From positions 7,941,501 through 8,005,500 of the forward strand of contig JAULJL010000015.1 of assembly GCA_030761205.1 (NCBI GenBank): a DNA stretch of 64,000 bases. Reading direction: 5' to 3'. The position numbers and the translations under genes are program-made. The notes under the pieces were generated by a model. That model ran no database searches, had not been told where the DNA came from, and saw only the letters and a list, made by a program, of their open reading frames with translations. Below are positions 46,001-56,392 of this stretch, piece by piece. Origin of the DNA: Fremontodendron californicum. Lineage: Eukaryota; Streptophyta; Magnoliopsida; Malvales; Malvaceae. Within the stretch, counting starts at the first letter, position 1; every line of letters begins with the position of its first letter.

Positions 46001-49000
46001 TTTAAAGTGATGGGATGAAATCAAAAATACAATATTCTCAAAGCTCTCATTTTTTTACAGCATGTGTCTCCGCGGATGAAAGTGGCAAGCGCCTGTTCCT
46101 TTCTGACAGCAATCATCATCGGATAATTATATTTGATGGCGATGGGAGGATTTTGGACTGTGTAAGGACTTAAGTCTTAAACTAATGTGTTGCAGTGGCT
46201 GTTTTAAGAGCCTATCTTTGCGCTGGTGGTTATTCTAAAGTATGTAATTTTTAACGGACAATTATAGTATATACTGCAACTAGTAGAAATAGAACGAAAA
46301 AAATCGGGTACTTTCCCAACCTTCTTTTTGTTTTATCACTTTTACTGTTTAGCAAAATGTAAAAATCATAAAGGTTTCCTTTTGAAAAAAAAGAAAGCAA
46401 AAAGTTGAAAAAAATGTCAAACTGATTCCTTTTATCCTTTTTGGCTACTTAACATCAATGAACTGAAATAGGTCAGGTCCATCATTTCAGCAGTTGATTC
46501 CTGGACATAATATAAAGAACTGTTGAATAATCTTCGATGGATGTCACCTACATTTTGTGCTTTATGCACTAGTAATCATTTATGGCTAGTGATGTGAAAT
46601 TTTGGGTTCAAAGTTTCTTATATCCTTGTTACCCTTTTATTCAATATTTTTCTATTATATATAAGCTGAAATAAGGGACAAAACAGTTTAGATTCAAACT
46701 TAAATTTTTTATATGTCAGATTGGTTCTTGCCCAGGTTTTGAGGATGGTGAATTCGAGTCTGCAAAGCTGCTTCGCCCAGCTGCTTCCTTTTATCATGCC
46801 ACTGAAGATTGCCTTTATATTGTAGATTCGGAGGTATGTTCTTAGGGTCTTAACATGCTTTCATATTGCATCTTAAATTTGAGGCACTAAGGTCTTGGGG
46901 TTTAAAAGACTCCATGCTATTAGTGGTTATGATTTTTGCAAGAACAAAATTTCAATCTAATGCTTATGACAATTCTCTTGATGTATTTAGTGTGCATCTT
47001 AGGCTCTCAACATTGAAGTCACTGTTCACCCAGATATTCCTTTGTTACATGCTTATTTTTAGATAAATATAGATTGAAAAGAAGCGATAAATTCTTCAAA
47101 TTCTATCCTATAGTCACTCGGAATTTATTTACTTACCTTCTTTATGTTGGTCGGATTTCTTGTTATACATCTTTCAGGCAATATTGATATACTAGAATAA
47201 GTTTTTCTTTGTTGGCATTTTGTCTAGTAGCATGTCATTGTGATATGCTTGTGGTATTCTTATTAGGGTTTAATTATTATTTTTTTGGTTTGCTCTATCT
47301 GTTCAGAATCATGCCATCAGGAGAGCTGATCTGGAAAGGAGGGTTTTGGAAACAGTTTATCCAACATCTAGCATCAACAAGAAAAGTACTAGTTTGTGGA
47401 CCTGGATCAGGACTAAGCTGGGTTTTGTCAATGACGCTGATGTGAAATGTGAAGAGCATGATTCCCAGACACTAATGTGTCCTTGGCATCTGATAAAATC
47501 TGGGGATAATAGTTTTTTAATTATCAGTCGAAGGTAAATCTTCTTATAATACTTTTATTATCAACACGTTAGGTACTTTTTCCCCAGATTTCTTACCATA
47601 CTCCTTAAAGTTTCATGGTCGTTAAATTTATTGTCTTGCTCAAGTTTTGGCCAAGGTCTCTTACTAACATACATTGATTACTTGTTGGCAGAATGGTGGA
47701 ACCTATGACTTATTTGTTTAATTAGAAAAAAATATGAAAGTGCTTAACTTGGTGGTCATGGGTCAGGCCTGTTTTCTTTATAATCTTCATGGCTTTTTTT
47801 TATATAATTTTGTTAGTTGCTTTATTTGCTGTTTTAACTTCAAGGTAACAAAAAAAAAATCTATCTTCTGGTGCCAAGCTATCAATTGTTGACTTGCCAA
47901 CAGTGCTCCTGCACCAATCCATGTTTTTAATGTTATTGCAAATGCCTTCAATCAGTGGGCTACGTAACTGATGCTTATTCTACTTAATGGTGGTATCAAT
48001 TTGCAGCTTTGAAACTTTATGGGTTATGGATTTTGCATCGGGAGAGATAAAAGAAGTTGTCAAAGGTTTAAAGTTACATTTCTATATGTTTCTTATTTGT
48101 ATTATAATCAGCTGACTCTGTCCAACATTTCTTATCTGATTTCTATGAAGGATTTCCGAATACTTTGGAGCTCTGCAGAGACTTTATCTTGGAGAAAATA
48201 TCCCTCTTGAAAAAGATGCCAGATTATCTATTGCAACAGCAAACTGATACTGACTTATCACTAGAGGGGCTTCCGAATGCTTGTCTCATATCATGTGTTG
48301 CAACTTTTCAAAATCACATAATCATGTGTGACACTGGTACTAATTTTTGTGTCTGTGTTATGTTTTGCCTCTTTAATCAGATGTATAGTGAGGTTTTCAA
48401 GGATTACTCATTTCTTAATGTGTATTTCAAGTGGGTCAGGGAGTTCTGAAACTAAGTAGAGAATCTGGAATCGTTTCAAGTTTCCAATTTTCTAATCTCA
48501 GGATGCTTGGACTACCTTATTGGCTGTCCTTCCCTCTGGAAAGATTTTATGCTGTGTGAGTATTTTTTGTCTTTCTAAAACTGAAAGTGTTCTCCTTCAA
48601 TTCTATTGGTCTTCTTCCCTCAATCCCCTTCCCTCTTTCAATTCTTTCACTGCTTTTTTTTCACATAGATGGATTCTTGCCAAGTTATTAATGTCTTGCA
48701 AGCCCTGCATAATGACAGTATTGTTCTACTTTCTGGCAATTTAAGTGAGAACTTTGTTTCATTCTAACTCCACTGATTTTTTTCTCCGTTTCTTGGCTGA
48801 TTGACAGTGCTGCAGGACTTTCTGCTGGACAAACTGATCATATTCAGCAATTCACTTTGTTGCCAGGTAATTTACTGGCTACAATTAATATCTTGTTCTT
48901 CGCATTCCTTGCACAAATAATGTTTAGTTGCTATTTCTCTTCCACTGACCTGAGCATTTGGCTCAGTAGTTGGTGCATGATCCCCATCTTTTTGAGCAGG

Positions 49001-50549
49001 GTTCGAGTCCCCCCTTCCTCATATCAATAATACTAAAAAAATAATAATAATCAATCTGCCCCCATTAGTTGGTGTTCGGTTATGATGTCAATATTTAGGC
49101 TGACAATATAGTTTGGTTTTTGGTTTCTGTATATTATTTTCTTTTTGTGTGTCTTCCTTCCAAGTAATTGCACGGGATGTATTATGTATTATTACGACTC
49201 ACGTAGACATTGAATTAAGAAATGCTTTTACCTAATCTGAACTAAGACTGCTTTTTTCAGTTCCATGCTTCTCTTGGTTTGTTTCTAAGGTGCTTAGATG
49301 TATACCTGCATTTCTTTCTTGTGTCAAATGTTAAGAATTAAGTCAGGCATTGCCATTATATGTCCAGCTCTAATTGACATAACCAATGATCTCCTGCCAT
49401 GCACATTAAGGGCTTTGGAGTGGCAGAACTCTAAAATATGGACGCAGGACATGTTTATTCTTCAACTTTTTCTTTGTTAGGATTTGCATGTAGAAGAAAT
49501 AGTAGCTGTAGATAGTTCAACTATCTTACCAAATTATGGCCAAACTTGTAGTGTGTTTTTTAAGTAAATAAAACTGGAATCTTGCATAATTTTCCAAACT
49601 TGTGGTAATGGGTGGACTAGGCATGGCATGATTTTAATAACATGTCAAAAGTGAATACATGCAAATGTCAGCATATATGGGTGATATTAAGAAGGCATAG
49701 AGTTTTCTTTTGTACAGTTTAGTGTTTTTTAAATTGCAAATTTAAGCCATTAAATAAAACATTATTGGAATCTTCTTAAGAAAGTTATTTAAGAATATTT
49801 TTTTCTGGACACCTAAGAACTTCCTTTATACTGAAATGATCAATGTAATGGTAAATATCAAGAGTTTGAAATATCCTTGAAATTTAAGACCATGTAACAA
49901 TTCAACAAACAAGTCAAAGTATTTTGTTGTGTCTGATGCAGGCATTGAAGCTACCTTTTTATCATAAATTTTGCAATAGGGCACCTTAACGCAGCTGTTC
50001 AGCTTCCTTGTCCTCAAAAGTTTCATAATAAAACTGAAAAAGAAAAGTGAAGTTAGCTTAAACTATCATATGCACAGAAATAGGTGCTTGCATGCCAGTG
50101 TTTGATTCTTTTTTCTATGCCCAAAATTTGGTGTCTCTAACAGGTAGGGTTGACATTCGGTTAAGCATAGAGATCCCGACAGACACTGTACTTGTAGAAC
50201 CTTTGCATGAAAGTTGCATATGGTGCCAAGCAAGAGGGGCTGCTACTGAGGTATCGGTGGTAGAGGGTGTTGCAGGATCCTCAGAGAAGGTTTCTACCTT
50301 GCATTTATTGTGATTTCCTACGGCTAGTTGTGTGATAACTGATGAGAAGGTTAATTCAGTTATTGGGTTTATACAGGTTGGTGTTGCTCAACAATGGTAT
50401 GATGAACTGGACAATCTTGCCTTTTCAACTCCTGAATCAGAACTGGTAATCGAGGATGATAATGCTACTACCGATACAAATTCTGAAGCTGAGAGAATTC
50501 ACATTGATTGTGTTGTTAATACAAGCCCTGGAACAAGTGAGGTATACTT

Positions 50550-50604
<55 letters not shown>

Positions 50605-51223
50605 GTGATAGGTGCAGCTTGCACTTGCTGCACCTGTGTCTAGGTCTATGTTACTCGGACTCGGGTGTGAGTGTCGGATACGGGTATGTTCAATTTCTTT
50701 TTGTAAGTTTTTTCATGAACTTGGAGGGTCATATCCCCATACCCTTGTCCGGAGATGTGTCGGGCACGAGTATCGGACACGGATACTTCAAGAAAAATGA
50801 AGAGTCGGAGCAATATAGGACTCTAGGTTTAGTTTTAAAAGGTAGGTCGTGTCTTAGGTTTTAAGTTGTCCGGCAATGATATGACCGAGACTGATTTCTT
50901 TCTTTTCCTTCGTCGTACAGGTTATAATTTATGCAGCACTGTATCTAAAACTTCGAAGAAATCATGTTTTACAAGATGACAACCAGGAGGAATTCGCAGC
51001 GAGGATAGCAAATATTTTAAATCCTGGGAGAATTGAAAGGTTTGGTGGGAATTCTTGCATTAAGTTGTTAAAATCTAACAGAGATTTGAGAGACCTCATT
51101 TTCATAAAACCTTTGCATGTGAGAATAAAATTGAATTGTCAAAATCACCCAAAAGCTGATAATTCAAAAGACATCATCTTAACAGACTCATCCCTTAATA
51201 TTGATATATCCCTGAAGGCATGA
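43077..51223 (+). CDS. EMB1974: EMB1974-like thioredoxin-fold/NHL-repeat protein (NHLRC2 type)
   Basis: Seventeen exons: 43077-43137, 43224-43334, 43477-43575, 43659-43818, 43912-44050, 44690-44783, 45656-45796, 46061-46161, 46720-46833, 47307-47533, 48007-48065, 48151-48336, 48432-48555, 48808-48866, 50144-50289, 50377-50541 and 50921-51223. All phases agree, giving 762 residues. The N-terminus (MSLRYRHLRKFSSFLPHFSS) is Arg/Ser-rich and organelle-targeting-like. A thioredoxin-like domain follows (about 90-215; FLVVAGRFFENSEKVGC, LRVIGLQDC, FPILLS), lacking a CXXC pair. An NHL beta-propeller begins near residue 268 (KRLFLSDSNHHRIIIFDGDG, DCLYIVDSENHAIRRADLE, SFETLWVMDFASGEIKEV), and a long C-terminal region follows. 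The order matches human NHLRC2 and Arabidopsis At3g07060 (embryo-defective 1974, from memory). Biochemical role unknown. Exon 3 begins at 43477, not after the later CAG, to hold frame. Confidence 0.92.
48951..49045 (+). mobile_element. tRNA-derived SINE (copy S3), in EMB1974 intron 14
   Basis: The A box TGGCTCAGTAGTTGG (48959-48973) and the B box GGGTTCGAGTCC (48999-49010) are correctly spaced, followed by ATATCAATAATACTAAAAAAATAATAATAAT. This is the RNA polymerase III promoter of a tRNA-related SINE head with an A-rich tail; it is too short and mismatched to be a tRNA gene. Confidence 0.75.
50554..50601 (+). repeat. (CT)24 microsatellite
   Basis: An uninterrupted CT tract beginning 12 bp after the donor of EMB1974 intron 16. 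Confidence 0.95.
50646..50818 (+). mobile_element. CTATGTT-family MITE, copy E (in EMB1974 intron 16)
   Basis: A full-length 173-bp copy: CTATGTTACTCGGACTCGGG to GAGTCGGAGCAATATAG. The left flank ends TCTAGGT (50639-50645) and TCTAGGT recurs at 50822-50828, offset by 3 bases. Confidence 0.88.
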
Positions 51224-53023
51224 TTTTTTGCTTGCTGCTGCAATGCTAAGTCTGCATCTGTCATATTCTTGTAATCAAATACTGCTGTATTGATATACCA
51301 TATGATTTGGTTTGGAAAATTAAGCAATAATAATCCCTTCCATCTTTTTTACATCTTCTGTTATTCCTTATCATCTTTCTCTTGTGGAAAATTCACTATG
51401 TCAGGTAGGAAGAAAAAAAAAAGGAATGAGCAAGGAAAATTATCTTTCTTTCGTTGTGTTTGGTATAATTATAAAGAATGAAAAATACGAAGAAAGAAAG
51501 AGATTAGAGGTAAAGTTATAAATAAAATTATTAATTTAAGATGATTGAGAGTTTTTCTTTCACATTTAAAAGGATTGGGTTTAGAGAGAGAAAATTTGTA
51601 AAGTTTTTCTCTCTTTCTATTTTCCTCTTGGTGATAAAAACTGAACAGGAGGATTCTTGCTCAGGGTGGTTTATATAGTTCATGAAATGTATCTTACTTC
51701 ATTTTGTCAAGCGCTTTCCTCCAATGAACCTATGAGCCAAAAAAATAGATTATGGTTTTATTGTCAACATTAAGGTACTTTTAATTTTAACAAAGAATAT
51801 ACAAAATTTGATTTTATTTTTTTTTAATTAATGAATTCAAAAGGAACACATGCCTAATCTTTAATTCAATTATTTTTGTAATCAAAACAACAAAAGAGTT
51901 TTTTTTTTAATATACACTGAGTTATTTAATTTCACAAATGAATTAAAAACTGTCACATATTTTATTTTATTATTATTATTTTTTAAATATATCTTAAGGT
52001 AATGGTGGATTAAATAATTTATCATGCATGCATATTTTGTGTTGGACCGGCCTCTTAAAAACATTATTTGTCATCTTTCTCCTTAAAGTACATTAATATT
52101 TTAATTATTATGGTTTTTTCCCCCCTTACAACATCCTACTTAATATCAATGGAACCAACCATTAAAAATAAAAAATAAAAAGCTTAATATAGATAGTTAT
52201 GAAAATCCAATAACTGAATCAAAGATCATCCAAAGATGGATTTTGTGTGTGTGTGGGTTTTGTCAAAGACTGTTGTTCAAAATTAACTCCTAATTAATCC
52301 AAGCCATGTTAAGCTTACAACCTCCAAAACCAAAAGCCAAAATCATGAATCCTAATACGAAATGCATGCCAGCCACTCTATCTTGCTTCAAGCCTGAACC
52401 TGACAACTATTTTCATCTTTTTTCTTTTTTTTACCTTTGAATTTTGATGATATCTTCTTAATGCAGATTTTATGTTCAATACAATATCCACACAAAAAAA
52501 AAAGGGATCCCACATTTGTCTCCATTTTCCACGGATTTTTCCTCCCTATAAAAAAAAAAAAAAGAAAACAAACCTTTTTATCCGTTTCATTTCTTCTAAC
52601 CAACAATAACAGTACTAAACAGGTTTTTATAAGGTTACTATTTCTTTTGATCACCTTAGTCTTCCATGGAGTTTTTTATGATCTGGGATTTCTCCCAGGA
52701 ACCTCCTATAGTTTGTTACTAGACTAGGTTAGATTTTGTTTTTTGTTTTTTTTTTCCTGTATTTTTTTAATTAGGAAGGTTTAGTTTTTTTATTTGTTAG
52801 GAACTGGCAGGCATACGGAGAAGATGTTATAGCATTGTCAAATCCAAGCCGATTTAGAGTTGTTAAAGAAGATGTTTTAGAGGCATTTGTGATTAAATAC
52901 AAGCAGTTCCTTTGGGTTGCTTCCCTCAAGTTTGAGATTTATAGCTTTATACCATATAGAAAAGCAGAAAAGATATAATAAAAAGTTTAGCAAAGGAGTT
53001 GTTGGATTTGGAATCCAAAGAAA
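51224..53023. other. spacer between the EMB1974-like and PBL kinase genes
   Basis: AT-rich, no gene. TTTGTTAG followed by GAACTGGCAGGCATACGG at 52793-52818 could be a leader-intron acceptor of the kinase gene; its donor could not be fixed. Confidence 0.45.
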
Positions 53024-55115
53024 ATGAGTTGTTTTTCATGTTTTTCTTCCCAGGAGAAGAAGGCAGCTAAAAGGCTAAATAGTCCCAGCAGAAAGGCTCA
53101 GACTTCTGATAACTCTGATCCAAGAGAAGCTATTCTTCCCCAGTCACGGCCCCCCGGTAATGTCACTTTCCTGATTCCCCTCCCCTTTGCATTTACACTA
53201 TCGATGGCTGGGGATTATGCATCATCTATTGAGGCAAATGCTCGGGTGCAACTTGCTTTAATTCCCATGTTTTCTTTGAAATTTTGAAAGCACTTTGGTG
53301 CAAGAAGTTATGCTTGTTACCTTGCATGCATAATCATACATAAAAGACATGCAATTTCCATTTTGTTTTGAAAGATTTTAGGAACCAAATTTTTTGAATT
53401 GTATGATCTTTCTTTCAACAGAGAATATCCCTAAACCAAAGACCTCAGCATCTGAACCTACAAAGAATTCTGATGGCCCTAGAGACAGTGGTAACAACAA
53501 CATTGCAGCACAAACTTTCACCTTCCGTGAATTGGCTGCAGCAACCAAGAATTTTAGACAAGAATGTTTGATAGGGGAAGGTGGATTCGGGCGAGTTTAC
53601 AAGGGAAAACTTGATAAAACCGGCCAGGTAATTCTATAGTTCCTCCAATCCATGACTTGCACTGAAGTTTTTTTGAAAAAAAATCTTTTGTGGTCACATC
53701 GGGTTACTTGATCTTTAGGTTGTAGCCATAAAGCAGCTTGACAGAACTGGATTACAAGGAAACAGAGAATTCCTTGTCGAGGTTTTGATGCTAAGCTTGT
53801 TGCACCATCCAAACCTAGTCAATCTTACCGGATATTGTTCCGATGGCGATCAGAGACTTCTGGTTTATGAATACATGCCATTGGGATCTGTAGAGGACCA
53901 TCTACTTGGTACTTTTTCTTTCTTTCTTTCTTCTTTTCGTTTCTTTTATGTTGGACTCTGAAGCCATAAATTATATAGGAAACATTTATGTTTCAAATTT
54001 CAGATATTACCCCGGATCAGAAGCCATTAGATTGGTATGCCAGAATGAAAATAGCAGTAGGAGCTGCTAAAGGTTTAGAATATTTGCATGATAAGGCCAA
54101 TCCCCCTGTCATTTATCGTGATATGAAATCCTCCAACATCTTGCTGGATCATGAGTTGAATGCCAAACTCTCCGATTTCGGGTTAGCCAAGCTAGGACCT
54201 CTTGGGGACAAGACACATGTATCTTCCAGGGTCATGGGAACATATGGATATTGTGCCCCTGAGTATCAAAGAACAGGGCAGTTAACATTGAAATCAGATG
54301 TTTACAGTTTCGGAGTCGTTTTGTTGGAGTTAATCAGTGGAAGGAGAGCCATTGACACCATAAGACCAAACGAAGAACAAAATCTAGTTACATGGGTAGG
54401 CCACTTTTTTCCAAGCTCTTCCCCTCCTGTTTCTTTTATTGTCTGTCTGCTAAGAACTTATTATTACCATAACTTTTAAGACTTGTTAACAGCTATGTTG
54501 CTCCAACTCTTCTGAAGTATTTCTATCCGGACACAGATGTCCGACGCATATCCGGACGTGATTATGGGGATATGATACCCTCCAAATACATGAAAATCTT
54601 GAAAAAAATTGAACATACCCGTGTCCGACACTCACACCTATGTCCGACACTCACACCCGAGTCCGAGTAACATAGGTTAACAGTCAAAGTCTTTTTCGTT
54701 CATTTTCCGGTCCTTTCCCAATCTAATCATTGACCATTACCAGGCTCAACCAGTGTTCAAGGAACCAAGTAGGTTCCCAGAAATCGCTGATCCACTTCTT
54801 GAAGGAGATTTCCCTATAAGAGGCTTGCAGCAAGCGGTTGCAGTTGCAGCCATGTGCCTGCAAGAGGAAGCAGACGTACGTCCATTGATAAGCGATGTGG
54901 TGACTGCTCTGAGTTTCCTTGGAAATGATCCAGATGCAAGCAGTAGCACCGCTGCTTCCTCTTTTCCCTCCCCGGAATCTGACAATAAACCAGCGTTTCC
55001 GAACGGAGAAAGTTATTATGATGAAGAAGTTAGCAAGAAAGAACGCCAACGAGCTGTAGCAGAAGCCATCGAATGGGGTTCAAATTCAAAGCACACTCAT
55101 AGCGGTGTGCTATAG
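53024..55115 (+). CDS. PBS1-like receptor-like cytoplasmic kinase (RLCK VII)
   Basis: Five exons, 53024-53156, 53422-53627, 53719-53908, 54004-54395 and 54744-55115, encode 430 residues. MSCFSCFSSQEKK gives N-terminal cysteines suited to S-palmitoylation and membrane anchoring. The kinase domain runs from about 95 to 370: glycine loop GEGGFGRVYKG (96-106), catalytic Lys118 in VAIKQL, YRDMKSSN (Asp216), DFG 234-236, GDKTHVSSRV (GDK 244-246), APE 261-263. YRD replaces HRD, as is usual in this subfamily. In PBS1 the GDK motif is the cleavage site of the AvrPphB protease and the trigger for RPS5 immunity; PBL relatives keep it. The C-terminal tail is Ser/Pro-rich. The order matches At3g07070. Intron 4 contains a CTATGTT element. 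Confidence 0.95.
54493..54675 (-). mobile_element. CTATGTT-family MITE, copy F (in PBL intron 4)
   Basis: A full-length 183-bp copy in reverse orientation, CTATGTTGCTCCAACTC to GAGTCCGAGTAACATAG. Exact 8-bp flanks GTTAACAG at 54485-54492 and 54676-54683. Confidence 0.93.
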
Positions 55116-55154
55116 AAACTCGCCTACCATAAATAAATATATATATATAAAATA

Positions 55155-55498
55155 TGAGGAGTGCTTATACACTAATACCAATATAAAATTATTTTTTTTC
55201 ATAATTTTTATATGATTTCTATTTTTTAATTCGATCGTTATATTTCATATTCTATTTAATTATGTAAATCATGCAAATCAAATTTCAAATAAATTAAAAA
55301 TATATTAAATATATATAAAAAATACAATATTTTTGATCGACATAATATAAATATCAAAACCGATTCAAAATTTTACGTGCACGACAAATACGATTATATT
55401 GTTAAATTCAATAATTAATTTATTAAAATATAAATAGTGTACAAAATTATAAAAAATGTATAATTAATTAATTTTACATCATTATAAATTTATCCTCA
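55155..55498. mobile_element. AT-rich long-TIR foldback element, family F, copy 2
   Basis: TGAGGAGTGCTTATACACTA at the left and ATTATAAATTTATCCTCA at the right are inverted. The core AATTTTACGTGCACGACAAA, then TACGATTATATTGTTAAATTCAA, matches copies at 16008 and 59633. Confidence 0.7.
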
Positions 55499-55762
55499 TA
55501 TATATAGCCTCGAGGAAATATATATATATATATATCTACTTATTTGAAATTGAAAATTAGAACTGAAATCATACCAATATTTCAATAGTTGAATGGAACA
55601 ACTCGATCCTTAAAAATTGAAATAAATAAAGTGAAATTGTCGGTAGCGTTGAAAATCTTCTTCTTTCTTTTAATAATGTTACCAGCGCATTATTTGACAT
55701 TTTCGTTTCCAACATCAACTTACAAACCAACCAAAGACAAAAAGATGGACAAAAATCTAGAT

Positions 55763-55792
55763 TGGGCCAGAAACAGGCTAATAAACTGGGCC
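55763..55792 (+). promoter_or_regulatory. paired site II elements (TGGGCC) upstream of the EamA gene
   Basis: TGGGCC at 55763-55768 and 55787-55792, 24 bp apart, upstream of the likely leader intron. Confidence 0.5.
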
Positions 55793-56392
55793 ATAAGCTT
55801 TGGCTGACAACCAATTTTTCTCTCAACTGAACCTGAAAAACAATTCAGAATCAGAACCAGAACTAAACTAAGAAAAGAAGAAAATCCGTCAGATAGTGAA
55901 AATATGAACATATAAACATTCAATTTCAAGTCGATTCTCAGGGGCAGGTAAATTATTGATGTGCAGTATGATTTGTTATGATTATCATAGTTTTTTTTTT
56001 TCCTTTTTAATTGATTACATTTGATGTAGTTCTAATCTGTATTTCTAATTTTCTGGCATGATTGGATAATAACTCACCCTGATTTGATGAACTTGGAAAT
56101 GGGTTCTCTTTAAAATCTCTATTAGTTTGTTTTTCTTAATCTGGGATTAACCTTAGAATTCATTCTGTTGTAATCTTTTCTCTGTTTGCTTATTTTCTTT
56201 TCTTATTTGTTTTTTTCTTTTTTTAGGCAAGCTTCAAATTTTGATGTGAATTATGATATTGATATTTGGATGTTCCATTTACAAGAGTTTCTTCCGTTAT
56301 GGGAATTCTAGAATTTGAAGTTCGGTAATTGGTATGCAATGTTTTGATCTTTCTGGAATGATTGTGACTTTGGGAGCTAGTTTGATTCAGTA

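Larger units (their letters stand above)
55116..56392. other. spacer between the kinase and EamA genes, with the EamA leader
   Basis: Foldback element F copy 2 occupies 55155-55498 within or just after the kinase 3' UTR. From about 55560 the sequence is promoter-like, with two site II motifs. A probable 5' leader intron (GGCAG|GTAAAT at 55948 to TTTTTTTAG at 56226) precedes the EamA ATG. Confidence 0.5.

Noticed and set aside
48959..49012. Possible tRNA gene (A and B boxes present)
   Set aside because: It does not fold into a cloverleaf with an acceptor stem by eye, and an A-rich tail follows; it fits a SINE better.
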